Positions 23,701 through 29,196 of a stretch of 64,000 bases of DNA are shown here, piece after piece. Source of the DNA: a virus. The stretch covers positions 62,001 through 126,000 of IMG/VR virus record IMGVR_UViG_3300043446_003702; one strand, written 5' to 3'. How positions within the stretch are numbered: position 1 is the first letter of the stretch; every line of letters begins with the position of its first letter. Both the position numbers and the translations under genes were made by a program. The notes beneath the pieces are model-generated. The model was not told where the DNA came from, did no database searches, and saw only the letters and a list, made by a program, of their open reading frames with translations.

Positions 23701-24219
23701 ATTTCCGTTTAGGCCTGAGAATGTATAAACCCCATTTTCTCTGGTTACCACAAAGTTATTGGCAGTGGGAGTACCAAGAGATTTTACATCAACAGTTTCT
23801 GGGCCACTGGGCAACCAAAAATACTGACTAAAGTTAATAAAACTATCATAATCAATAAATGGATCCCATGTGTAGTATTCACTGTTGTACAGTTGATCTG
23901 GTTTGTTTTGATTACCGCCTTGAAAACCAATGGCATCATTCATGCCTGGGTAAGTTATAACATTTTTTACATCTTGGGTGTCAGGTTTGAGGCTGACGAC
24001 TCCGGCCTCGAGTTGATAATTTTGTCTTGTTGCACTGGGTTCTACAACATAACTGTCGTTGGGGTTGACGCCTGGTCCCACAGTACGGCCAATAAAACCT
24101 TGTGTTTTTTTAAACTTGGGTTCCTGAACCATTTGATCCAGTGTGGCCGCCAAGAATTGTTTGTTAACTGGGGTCTGAAATATCTGTGGAAGAAAATCAA
24201 CTGATCTTGTGCGTGCCAT
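8716..24219 (-). CDS. Giant 5167-residue virion protein, baseplate/fibre-associated
   Basis: A single uninterrupted frame of 15.5 kb. The N-terminus (VDFLPQIFQTPVNKQFLAATLD) resembles the start of large virion structural proteins of aquatic T4-like phages. Residues 161-360 hold two cupredoxin-like segments (PFWIKTAVSLGTGDAYN...VTFTVPQDAPDTLYY). Many copies of a beta module with the pattern VxVNGxxxxxxxDYxV...xPxxGDxIxI run through the protein, e.g. near 1265-1306, 2620-2670, 2785-2835 and several in the last 700 residues. A second module (GqxixFsGtxxGGivxGqxYyi) occurs at least three times. Residues 2360-3310 contain seven FG-GAP-like repeats. No enzyme motif was seen. The start overlaps the gp6 stop in a TAATG. 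Its place after gp6 suggests it replaces gp7-gp8 or anchors fibres. Role inferred. Confidence 0.85.
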   Translation of the reverse strand: MARTRSVDFLPQIFQTPVNKQFLAATLDQMVQEPKFKKTQGFIGRTVGPGVNPNDSYVVEPSATRQNYQLEAGVVSLKPDTQDVKNVITYPGMNDAIGFQGGNQNKPDQLYNSEYYTWDPFIDYDSFINFSQYFWLPSGPETVDVKSLGTPTANNFVVTRENGVYTFSGLNGNNPTIDLVRGGSYTFQVAQNAKETVNYRVTNNGTSSYLIDFQANPTLTLARGNTYVFNITLNGVYPFWIKTAVSLGTGDAYNSGVSRNGSSFGLVTFTVPQDAPDTLYYVSQNQTNLRGTINIVDGTPGTGPGFWIQTSPGVAGVVPTTPNISNRDVYGVTDNGEDLGVVSFNVPQKTAQQFYYDLPDVGPIDLLTDLKFDQINNQSLEQFIATYGGIDGTTYLDGRTLVFTNPIADDTDGGWLITSFYDPLPRLDSQNGQVGSYDTVTYDQTDVVPVADRYQVWQISVVNRSGIDYISLAKIADIGLNQKFTISYGTTYSNTSWYKNSTGYFQRIPLLTAVLNELWYQDATDPEIFGKIRLLDQTETSTIFIDQIIGQKNYVSPNGVTFTNGLKVRFTGDVLPVSYGSGTTTFTCTATQAGSNYITCSSTAGLYEGEEIIFSGTTAGGIVVGQSYYIKTISANGTQFSIATVVDGATFELSTATVAGFTAVAFANNEFYVAGVGTAIELLPVRNFVTPETYVVDARDSTIASEPGEVDYLTIDRASKDLNAWTRSNRWFHIDVIQATARYNNTQISLDNNFRAKRPIINFRPGLRLYNMGTEGKQPVDIIDFSETDALSNIEGSTGYSVDGYVFTDGSRVIFAADADYEVRNKVYVVQFITPDSVPPLIAQPIIHLAVADDGVVLIDQCVVSLEGNTQKGVSFWYDGIEWTEAQQKTGVQQAPLFNVYDSAGISFGNRAKYPSSTFIGSKLFSYAVGDTGILDPILQFPLQYLNINNVGDIVFENNLYKDTFLYVQDNVSITSDISSGVAREYANRTTFAKLIGWQTAAATSQQYQQFKFTYSGQTLKLDVAVGTASVLPAIKIYVGSKFIQPSQYTYSVDTTSTTITLIDTYLPTDAIEVLVLSDQISKIGFFQVPINLQNNPLNTNSPSFTLGTIRTQYETICENLSTLSGPINGANNTRDLGNLVPYGLTILQQSAPLTLAGYFLRSEAYNIFSSLQFNSNEYLKFKGQLLNTAIQQVVQYQTAGEILDTALAEITLGRVESQPFYWSDMIPAGAVYQTTTYTISNTTNNTFDTINVYNYTSANYQGMNVYLNDVILTRGLDYTVATDGPRIVVLSPLTLGDTLIINEYFPTYGSFVPNTPTKLGLYPAYRPKIITQKTSSGTQTVIVGHDGSITRTFGDIRDDVLLEFETRIFNNLKLDGNPVPISITEVLPGQFRDTGYSSQDITNILSTDFLSYVAWNKLDYKTQDYSATNDFSWNYSGSKSKLDNDQLLGAWRGIYRYYYDTQQPELTPWEMLGFTIEPTWWQDNYGPGPYTQDNLVLWDDLEAGYVADPVAPYYLPEYARPGLTKVIPTGTEGELLSPFYSVVGSYQDTTFRKSWSVGDGGPVEASWWNSSAYPFAVMRLLALTRPAKFFALFADRDLYKFNTDFDQYVYNGRYRLNAKDIEVYGNGVSKASYINWIVDYNRQSGINSTADLTADLGALDVRLCYRMASFSDKQYIKIYTEKSSPNSTNTTFLIPDESYDLVLYKNQPFDRASYSSVVLQKVAGGYAVFGYSTTQPYFNVIQSLYAGRLQTYSAGGISVQVPTFYTDTITQVPYGFIFASETAVSDFLLSYGQYLERQGLVFDTQDNGYELNWSQMVNEFLYWSQQGWDDNALINLNPLAFRLSISREQAVVDSISAQTAENILLDQNRKELPTRNLIITRLDNTFTVEPATDQILSYIDLKYTSYEHMIVFNNASVFGDLIYQPVTGARQSRLNLVAMTTTEWNGYVDAQGFILNQDNIQEWNSYTTYTKGQIVKYKGAYWSAGSIIQPTAVFNANDWLTSDYTQIELGLLPNLANKANQLQNSYNINTANLEGDNDLLSYGLIGFRPRQYMTSLNLDDVSQLNVYRQFLGSKGTILSAELFSQANLGKESADYSIYENWAVQRAVYGANANRSFFQLRLNRALLDANPGLVQIINPQESSQADQTILVSDIWKKSYNITSPDILPVTTTLPTDIALPTAGYVNFNDVNITVFDIDNTDSLAANINNIGVGTTIWVAKVNAYDWAIYRAESVPGVIAHVCDNLDGTSLVIFSKQHGLAASDKLVIRFFDSEVNGVYTVLNVVSLDTVTIAFSFTGDRTVVNGTGLGFTLKTQRVSQASDILNLPYANTIEPGARVWVDNNGSDLWTVLEKQEVFTELLSLAPGQVDEGEQYGSSVTQAQNRFAALVGSPRYRFPVGATQWNIANAYAEDAIVYVSDPYQTEFYIANVGGTPAPVPQGVSIYNTAYWTPYSLNSLPRRGGVYVYVKSDNNNYTPASPLAPADSVLSLTITDKSGGPYNGQSAAREYGTSVDFGNQTWAAAGAPGSLGADGIPNNGYAVVIFKDPQLAAPGNIPYGQWQLLTSPNSITAPEKFGQSVAVSLDERWLYVGAPGANAVYAYGRVDWETQRVQALGDGVTTSYAIGADIKIDADTQLTVSVAGDEQILGIDYTVVNSFTMVEFATAPAAGDAIEIIRTSRKLLDYQVYYGLAGTGGTGSNATFVVTRIRGTVTVSVENGGTGYTTGNTITIPAASFDGGSSPTNDITFIVTANSGVIIAINGTPSYTPPPLTVSFSLNEYFYTVDNLYSFSVIVDDVLQRPEIDYIFSGDSTLGNDLTFLNSPPAGSSILVRAEGYFQYAGAITNAGSAAGDNFGYSVSTSTDGRQVLIGAPNKTVNGKSQAGTVYVYDRNVQRFIYGTDASSVTFTVLGSVSEPVGVLVNGTFLVNEKSATPNQSNTFAVNGNTITIFADLQIGDIIEIETNDFQLVQAVNQSTVEEFSSYGYATDLCSYNCSLYVGVPNSSVQQFKAGAVERLVNQSLTYGITQSGNPGADLDNGDTLRVNNQDVTVPSAWSSTIAYPVNTVVYATLTSVTTIYASLQSVPAGTALTNTSYWRVVDTTTVLASVDYRALAAQINIDVPNVTASVDDQNYLTISVKNSAAAPVGAKLSVLPGSVGTAFYDIDFTTYRFTQTIVSPYPVDFAGFGTSVSIDDSAVNLVVGAPRGTLYLITMFDLNATDFDEGATDFFDQVIQSGSVYTYDLLPSSSSSITNPDKFVFGQQIDNPNVQTQDQYGVAVDYTDGVLFTGAPGNELEDSTMLANYGRVFVSVNPDLTPAWTVLRVQQPVVDIRLLNSVYSYDRVTSSVTQYFDFFNPLQGKILGAARQNIDFIGAVDPASYNVGPVGIRGTTWGQTQVGQVWWNTSTVRFIDPNQDDIVYASRRWGQTFPGSSVDVYQWIVSATPPATYTGPGIPLTTLSYVINTVLSPQGIFNTEYYFWVRGITATATQKGKTLPVSTVANYIENPRASGITYIAPINASTIALYNAGDYIQAQDTILSIEFDKQLTDDNVHVEYELVAQDREDSFISSNLYRKMQDSFCGVDTNGNLVPDINLSPAERYGVQFRPRQSMFVDRFAALKNYLTRANSVLALYPIAESRQFVLLNSSEPEPNAGSGKWNKRVANLEILGFQNLYAVPLGYNYLVVSDSSNRGLWTIYTVEEKVTIDGTVRLLQLIQVQNYDTKQYWNYVNWYLPGYNSSSKIIAEVPNVSGLNTLDVPVGSSVKVSANSQGNFEIYLRGATGFDRVGLQNGTIEFAAELWDYALGRFGFDLEVFDAQYYDQEPVIETRKIIQAINEELFIDNLAIERNRQLTLMFNFVLSEFAAPEWLIKTSLIDVEHRIRSLTEFQNYSRDNQEFVLDYIQEVKPYHVQIREFNLRYNGFDQWFGDMTDFDLPAYFNTSLTVPGFTSPILLPYDHSTAFNSETNNLSDLPANSTVWSSWPYSQWFNNYLLSLDSIELIETGSGYTEPPIVEITPNPNDPAPTVAAQATAVLNSVGQVVGVNVTANGAGYRSTPTIVFNGGNGSGAVAYPRMTNELIRQFRTVIRYDRFQYQTTIQTWSSDGTYENGTLVRYNDRVWSAQNADGSSSVVGPTFDLENWNLVNPATYTYPGSTQATGLTGVDRTMGLYVPNSNEFGLELPLLVDGVDYPGVQVWGEYFTGTQVLDANYQSEFADIYLGTRPSDINIDGGEFIGPYEGHAPEELINGAEYDTMDLRVYTRPGADWTSNGHGFQIGAIRYTFEPGITFDYSWAGVVEHPFNIVVSNLTTGHVLTEDIDYTVNWNEQYVTIVNVGSVSAFDIIVIDVYEVGGGSQLFRGNYDGATVVANDNIVILPVNYAEIVQAYVFINGKLVAEPQLRPYAASQSWNLNNTYQALDIIFNDNQITVTNTTGGYNVLTCNNTSAMTVGQPIVFSGTVFGGIVAGQTYYVQNIANSTQFYISEIAGSTTTFLLSTATGSMTGSPQGNYYRALQTVPAGITLTNTNYWLPYNPTINTRLAITATVSAADAIAVVVLGNATSIVVSGTEASGNAVVLLGSTSNLSVGQTVTFSGYSLGGVVTGTNYTIHSIVDDSITITENGISEVALINDQANWVGELTAKFVPTNYQSWSTPVIETFIVDQGILVNQNVILESPPTTTNPANMIVMVNGQRLLGPSCIEWVGDGTTNSFGLPQRMGSSFLQSSIYAPNDVQVYVNGVLQKQAFGAEDGVYSVTNWTGSNTPGRQVVFENPPQSGDTILIAVSTLAQCLFDYNASVPAFSSTLQIGSLLNLDDVVTVITWNDTTQQNIATLTFQGPVETGVVISQPYDTTDYDSPTLNNPLQPLPGDFSAETGISIPINDFDLLRENINGSRLWVTLDGMRLFEGIDYTIQGQYLILAQGVIGANQTLIVTEFTNSIVPESAAFRIFQDMRGVQATYRMTAGTTTVLTQALSATDDIIYVEQAAALSEPDLSAGVFGVVSIDGERIMYRYRDLALNTISGLQRGTAGTAAASHLAGAEVYDFGRGNLLNITYQDYVVKDTGIGDGTTAVFYAPNIDIADFGDSSTVYVESIEVYVGGIRQYNYSNTAADSQYRYIVSLFDPLAIEFIVDGTYSAPAAGSEVTILQRRGVTWYQQGTNSASNGVALQETDTQAARFLCDR
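14290..17142 (-). repeat. Seven FG-GAP-like repeats within the giant protein
   Basis: Seven protein repeats with an aromatic-Gly pair followed about 17 residues later by a G-A/S/V-P motif: Y2373-G/GSPRY, Y2507-G/GAPGS, F2573-G/GAPGA, F2851-G/GAPNK, Y2979-G/GVPNS, F3181-G/GAPRG and Y3269-G/GAPGN. This is the hallmark of integrin-alpha-type beta-propellers, which have seven blades. Other domains are inserted between blades, including DYxV-type modules between the third and fourth repeat. Confidence 0.7.
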
Positions 24220-27200
24220 TAAATTACTCCGCTGCCTGGTGCAGTACGTAGGTTGGTACTGGTCAGTGCTTCTATTACATCTATGTTGTCAATGACAGCA
24301 CCATTGGCAAAAATTTCATTGGGCTGACTGCGTATCTCGTACAAGTCGCCAAAACTTTTTTGTTGATTCAATGGCACCAACACCACCGAGCTAATAATTG
24401 TTCCCAACTGCCTGTGTAAGTATGCTGCCAGTTCTGAAAAGTAAAATGTATCACCAAAATTCCATTTGTCAATTGAAAAATAATTATTCATTTCGGCCAG
24501 CACCAAACTCTTGATTTCACTAGTGCTGGCGGTAGAATTTTGAGCACGAATCACTTTGATTGTACCACGGAGTTCTGCTGCGGCCTTGGGACCAAACAAG
24601 GGTTTGAACACCACTGAATTTACCACAATGTTGTCTGAGATCATTTTATAATCTTGCAATGCTTGATATTCGGTTGTCAGCTCATCAATTGTGGGCATGT
24701 CTGGTTCAATCACAGTACCTGTAGTATCGCGCAACCAATTTTGATAAGCAGTGTAATAATTCAAAGTAACCACATACATGTCAATAATATTGGTGGTACC
24801 TGGATCAATTCTGTTGGTAAGGGGCGAGTTGTGACGATACTGGAAGTACAAACTTTGTCTACCAGTTTTCGCAATCCAACCTGACACACTGACAATGGTG
24901 CGTACTCCTGTTACTGAAATGCTGAGTTGATAAAATGCATTTTCGTCGTAGGCATAAAATACCTGTCCCGGAGTCCACTCAGTTTTGGCCAATTCAATTT
25001 CTTCCAAGGTGCCGTAGAGATAAACAACTCTACCAGGCTCTACCAAGAGATATCGTTGCAGGTTGTCAAAGTCCACTGTTTGCTGCAAGAACACATAAGG
25101 CCCAGCAGTTGTAGCAGGTCCCACAATTTCGTCAAAGAAATCTGGATTATCTGGCACCCCGTCATTGTCGCTATCTCTAAAACTGACCAGGACTTGAAAG
25201 TCGTCTACATAGCCGTCGCTTTCCACAGGTTGCCCAATGATTGTGGTATAGATATCGCCCGGCAGGGGTTCTGTTGAGTTGGGTTGTGTGTTCACTGCCA
25301 ACACATTGATAAAGTCTTTGATGATTGTACCTGTACGGCTGTCATATACCAATTGATCTTCGTAGAAGAAGAAACGTGTCTGCAACACTGATCCAAAGTT
25401 GTAGGACAGTCCCCGAAATGTAATGGTGTAATTTTGATTTTCTACAACAAACTGTATTAGCCAACTAGCATCAAGATTAGTACCTGATGTGTTACCAGCA
25501 TATTGTTGACTCCATGTTGCAGGATTGCTTTGGGAATACGCATCAAGATTGGTGCTGGTTATGAGATACCAAGTGTAAGGTGTACCAGTTATATCACCGT
25601 TGTTATCATATCCCAATCCAAAATTTCGATACAATAGAATCTGCTCACTCATTTGCTGTTCAATAGTGGTGGGAAGATCAGTAACAAACAATGGAATAAT
25701 ACTGTCTACCAAGGCACCAGTGGGCACAAAGTTATTGATGGTTACAGGTCCTGATCCACTGGCTAGATTTCCAACACCGTTGTTGTATCCATCCCCCACA
25801 ATGGCCTGAGGGCTGGCCCAAATTTCCATGCGTTCGTCTGCTCGCATGGGTGTGCCTTGAACCAATCGGTTGTTGCGATCAAAATAATAGCCTGTGGGTG
25901 GCACAAATTTTATCAAGCTGCCTACAATGGCATACCTAAACATTGTGGTGGTTGTATCGCCAATGGGAATCGGCGTTCCTGTGGCATTGGTAAAGTATCC
26001 AGTGGTTTCATTGGCCAATGTGGTACTTTGGTGCCATTGATAACCGGCCAACCATGTTATACCATTGGGCGTTGTGGTTGATGTAATACGTGGGAAGTTA
26101 GCATAATAAAACTGTTTTACGGTGTAACCACCAATACTTGGTTGCACCTGGTTGGTGATAATATCTGCAATATCGTTACGATTGATATAGGAAAACAATA
26201 TGGTAGGTAAAATATTTTGGCGCCAAATTGCGCCGTCACTTGAGAATGTGTTTGTTGAGCTGTACTTGCCAGTGTTATCCACAAGGTCAAGATAACGACT
26301 AGTGCCAATTGACGCACGATTCAATGCTTTGCTCTTGATGATACTGTTGTATTGTGTATAAGGGAAAAGATTGTAGTCTTCTCCATTGACCATGCGGTTT
26401 TGTGTGTAGTACCGTGCAGGAGCACGTTGTTTGATTTCAGCAATGGGTTCACGTGCTTGGCTGTTGCTCACTGGACGAGTAATGCCGCAAGTGAATGTGA
26501 TGGTTTGTAAGTTTCCGTTGCGGTCAGTGTAGCTGATGGGCAGCACAACGTTTTGCATTTCTTCAGGATTGATAATGTACTGTAATCCATTTGATGCACG
26601 AACATAGGCACGAAATATACCCACAGGAATTTCACTAAACACACCATCCCCAAAAATCATGGTGATTTGATCATTGGCTCTTGATGTTACTGAGTAAATG
26701 GGTTGCAGCACATTGTTGCGTTGTTCGGCTGCTGTGTAAACATTTTCCACGTATTTCCACTCACGGCTGATATTACCAATGTTGTCTAACTGAAATAACC
26801 ACCGGTCGTCGTTGTTTACTCCCTCAATATTGATGTCTACTGTGCGATTAGCAATTCGCTCAGTCAAATTAAAATCTTGATTTTGCAAGATACCTTGTTT
26901 GAAGAAAAAGAAATATCCAGTATTGGCTGACTGAAATCCCAATTGGTCATTTCTAAACAATATGTTAAACACAGTATTGGGAGTAGGGGCTGGTTCGTAT
27001 ACGTAATCCTTTCCTACACTGGTAGAAGTAGTGGCTTCAAACGGCATATTGATACCGTCCACAGTGGCAGTGTAAGGAATCACCGGCAAAAATCCTGACA
27101 CCAAATTGATACCATATTCAGCAGTATCTACGCCCAGTATGGTTTGTCGATTGCCCGGGCGTCCTACTTTTTGACTGTCTACCAATGCAGCATTGATAAT

Positions 27201-27674
27201 AGCAGTAAATTGTTCTTGCCAGTCATTATTGGTAGGATCAGCCCAGTTCACCGTGACGTTGGAAAGATTTACGCCATTGTAGTCAACAACATTTTCAGTT
27301 GTTGTGACATTGAACACTTTGAGAAACCCTTCGGCTGCGGTGTTACGTTTGGCAGTGTAACTCACCAAATTTGCAAGACGTACCACTGAATCTCTGCGTT
27401 CAGCAGTGTCCATGTAGTTTTCGCGTGTGTTTAGATCAGTGCGAAATGCCAGTGCTTGGCCCATAAACGCCATAACGTCCAGCAAGGCAATAAATTCTGA
27501 CGACTCAATGTAGTCATTGAAAGTTTCGGGGTAGTACAAACGCAGATAGTCAATGAAACTTTTGCGAAGTGTCTCAAAGTCATAGCTCTGAAAATCAGCT
27601 TCGCGGTAGGTTTGATAGATCTGTTTCCAATCTTCTACACCAAATATTGCTGTTTGTCTTGTGGTTGTTGCCAT
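24219..27674 (-). CDS. Baseplate wedge protein gp6-like (baseplate J family)
   Basis: An 1151-residue protein directly downstream of gp25, as in T4-like baseplate clusters. The N-terminal segment (DFQSYDFETLRKSFIDYL, then DYIESSEFIALLDVMAFMG at about 57-75) is the typical start of T4 gp6-type wedge proteins; a RDSVVRLANLVSYTAKR segment follows. gp6 forms the ring-like backbone joining wedges. T4 gp6 has about 660 residues, so this one is much longer, with inserted beta-rich segments in the middle third. A late-like box AATAAATA lies upstream. The stop overlaps the giant gene start in a TAATG, suggesting that the two products are made in linked amounts. Confidence 0.88.
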   Translation of the reverse strand: MATTTRQTAIFGVEDWKQIYQTYREADFQSYDFETLRKSFIDYLRLYYPETFNDYIESSEFIALLDVMAFMGQALAFRTDLNTRENYMDTAERRDSVVRLANLVSYTAKRNTAAEGFLKVFNVTTTENVVDYNGVNLSNVTVNWADPTNNDWQEQFTAIINAALVDSQKVGRPGNRQTILGVDTAEYGINLVSGFLPVIPYTATVDGINMPFEATTSTSVGKDYVYEPAPTPNTVFNILFRNDQLGFQSANTGYFFFFKQGILQNQDFNLTERIANRTVDINIEGVNNDDRWLFQLDNIGNISREWKYVENVYTAAEQRNNVLQPIYSVTSRANDQITMIFGDGVFSEIPVGIFRAYVRASNGLQYIINPEEMQNVVLPISYTDRNGNLQTITFTCGITRPVSNSQAREPIAEIKQRAPARYYTQNRMVNGEDYNLFPYTQYNSIIKSKALNRASIGTSRYLDLVDNTGKYSSTNTFSSDGAIWRQNILPTILFSYINRNDIADIITNQVQPSIGGYTVKQFYYANFPRITSTTTPNGITWLAGYQWHQSTTLANETTGYFTNATGTPIPIGDTTTTMFRYAIVGSLIKFVPPTGYYFDRNNRLVQGTPMRADERMEIWASPQAIVGDGYNNGVGNLASGSGPVTINNFVPTGALVDSIIPLFVTDLPTTIEQQMSEQILLYRNFGLGYDNNGDITGTPYTWYLITSTNLDAYSQSNPATWSQQYAGNTSGTNLDASWLIQFVVENQNYTITFRGLSYNFGSVLQTRFFFYEDQLVYDSRTGTIIKDFINVLAVNTQPNSTEPLPGDIYTTIIGQPVESDGYVDDFQVLVSFRDSDNDGVPDNPDFFDEIVGPATTAGPYVFLQQTVDFDNLQRYLLVEPGRVVYLYGTLEEIELAKTEWTPGQVFYAYDENAFYQLSISVTGVRTIVSVSGWIAKTGRQSLYFQYRHNSPLTNRIDPGTTNIIDMYVVTLNYYTAYQNWLRDTTGTVIEPDMPTIDELTTEYQALQDYKMISDNIVVNSVVFKPLFGPKAAAELRGTIKVIRAQNSTASTSEIKSLVLAEMNNYFSIDKWNFGDTFYFSELAAYLHRQLGTIISSVVLVPLNQQKSFGDLYEIRSQPNEIFANGAVIDNIDVIEALTSTNLRTAPGSGVI

Positions 27675-27693
27675 TTTTGTCTCGTCCGTGCTT

Positions 27694-27701
27694 TATTTAT
27701 T
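27694..27701 (-). promoter_or_regulatory. Late promoter-like box (AATAAATA) before gp6
   Basis: Seven of eight match to TATAAATA on the minus strand, giving a predicted leader of about 14 bases before the gp6 ATG at 27674. Confidence 0.4.
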
Positions 27702-27720
27702 AATAATAAAAACGGCGTAG

Positions 27721-28095
27721 TTATACGTAACTGGCATTACGAGTTTGTTCGTCAAAGAATATGCTGAGAATTTCAGCGTTGGTGGTGTTTATAATGGTGA
27801 TCTGAAGTTGTATCAGTATACCATTTACTTGAGGAAACACTTGTATGTCATTGACAGTGAGTCTGGGATCGCCGCCTGCTACTCGCTGCACTTCGGCACG
27901 TATCTGTTGTGAAATTTGTTCAACTTGATTTTCAAACAAAAAATCATACAAAGTGGTGCCATATCCCGGGCGTCCAGGCAGTTCACCTTGACGAATACTG
28001 AAAGCATTAAGCAGGTCTCGTTGTATAAGATCAAAGTCAGTCAGTGTGAACTTTTTGTATTGATCAATGGTATTAAAGCCAATAAATGTGGTCAT
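27721..28095 (-). CDS. Baseplate wedge protein gp25-like
   Basis: A 124-residue protein of the gp25/GPW family, the small wedge subunit that shares a fold with the sheath-initiator proteins of contractile systems. Diagnostic features are the DLIQRDLLNAFSIRQGELPG segment, the RPGYGTTLYDFLFEN motif at about 41-55 and a C-terminal pair of strands. Length matches T4 gp25 (132 residues). It forms part of the ring that starts sheath polymerisation. It lies just before gp6, the usual order. A perfect late box ends five bases before the ATG and no Shine-Dalgarno sequence is seen, so a leaderless mRNA is predicted. Confidence 0.93.
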   Translation of the reverse strand: MTTFIGFNTIDQYKKFTLTDFDLIQRDLLNAFSIRQGELPGRPGYGTTLYDFLFENQVEQISQQIRAEVQRVAGGDPRLTVNDIQVFPQVNGILIQLQITIINTTNAEILSIFFDEQTRNASYV

Positions 28096-28100
28096 GTCAA

Positions 28101-28108
28101 TATTTATA
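28101..28108 (-). promoter_or_regulatory. Late promoter box (TATAAATA) placed for leaderless gp25 mRNA
   Basis: Perfect TATAAATA followed by five bases (TTGAC) and then the gp25 ATG. With T4 spacing (box at -13 to -6), +1 is the A of the ATG. Confidence 0.6.
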
Positions 28109-28125
28109 GATTACTCACCCCTGCG

Positions 28126-29196
28126 TTACTGGGATGGTAGAACAGGTCCGGGATAGTCTAAATTAGGTATTTTGTCATTACCAAACACTCGAGTCACAGC
28201 AGCGTCCACCGTGGCACGATCTACTGTGTCTTCCGCTTCCCCTGGTGGCGCTAATTGTGCCACAGCATCGTTGAGTTTTTTGTCAGCAAAGTCCACAGCA
28301 AATGATGCGTCTTTGGCCACAGTGTCAAATTGAGATTTTACGTTTGCAGGCAGTTCACCTTTGGCCCAGGCCAGTGTGTCTGTCGGACTCTTGGCAGCAT
28401 TTAATGAGACTCCTGCCAATGCCTTGGGATTGAGTTTATCAATTGGAATCCCCAGTTGTTTAACTACGTTTAGTCCTGAGCTCATTAAATTTTGTTGTGT
28501 TAAATTTTGTACGGCTGGGTTGTTTAACAATCCATCAAGGTTGTTAATACCATCTTTGCCGGTCCACACTGCAGGACTTTTAAGTACGCTGGTCAATGAG
28601 TTGGTACCTTGATTGAGAAACGATGCCACTGTCCCAGTTTTTAACAAGCCGGCGTTTTCTAACTGAGACGCATTGAATCCAAATTTACCTACCCCTGCAG
28701 CGTCACTAAATTCTGATGTGGTTTGTCCTACCAAGGTTGATGCTTGCGACATGGCTGATCTTACATCAATGCCACTGAGTCCGCTGATAGAAGTCAACGA
28801 TGGTGTTTGTTTGGCAAAATCAGCCAAGTTTATGCCGTTTGTAACTGGGGTTCCACTGATGACTTTGGTTATACCTGACAATGTTTGTTGTGCCACAGAT
28901 GTTGCTGACCCCAGCACAGAGGAGAATTCTTTGCCTGCTGAACTAAATGCTGGACCCAATGCTCCTGAAGTCAATCCTGGAACGCCACTGAGTGCCTGTG
29001 ACACTTGTCCTGATGCAGCCGCAAGACCACCTTGAGCTTGTTTGGCTGCATTTATTACATCACCAGACTCTAGGCCAACCAGGGCACCAGTCTTTGACTG
29101 TTGTTCAAACACTGCGCGAGCCTGTGCTTCAGTAGCACCTGGTGGCCCTTGAATGTTGAATTTTTTTCCAAGATAATCAAAAACAAAATTGCTCAT
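28126..29196 (-). CDS. Ala/Ser/Gly-rich virion protein, possibly baseplate hub-associated
   Basis: A 356-residue protein with a short N-terminal folded segment (NFVFDYLGKKFNIQG, then GATEAQARAVFEQQ) followed by a long Ala/Ser/Gly/Leu-rich region. A motif near the middle (FNASQLENAGLLKTGT, then SPAVWTGKDG) recurs in virion proteins of other large T4-like phages as far as I recall, without a clear function. The ATG at 29196 overlaps the stop of the gp5-like gene in an ATGA; an in-frame ATG at 29214 would overlap more and is less likely. Position between the spike gene and gp25 suggests a baseplate or injected protein. No catalytic motif was recognised. Confidence 0.65.
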   Translation of the reverse strand: MSNFVFDYLGKKFNIQGPPGATEAQARAVFEQQSKTGALVGLESGDVINAAKQAQGGLAAASGQVSQALSGVPGLTSGALGPAFSSAGKEFSSVLGSATSVAQQTLSGITKVISGTPVTNGINLADFAKQTPSLTSISGLSGIDVRSAMSQASTLVGQTTSEFSDAAGVGKFGFNASQLENAGLLKTGTVASFLNQGTNSLTSVLKSPAVWTGKDGINNLDGLLNNPAVQNLTQQNLMSSGLNVVKQLGIPIDKLNPKALAGVSLNAAKSPTDTLAWAKGELPANVKSQFDTVAKDASFAVDFADKKLNDAVAQLAPPGEAEDTVDRATVDAAVTRVFGNDKIPNLDYPGPVLPSQ

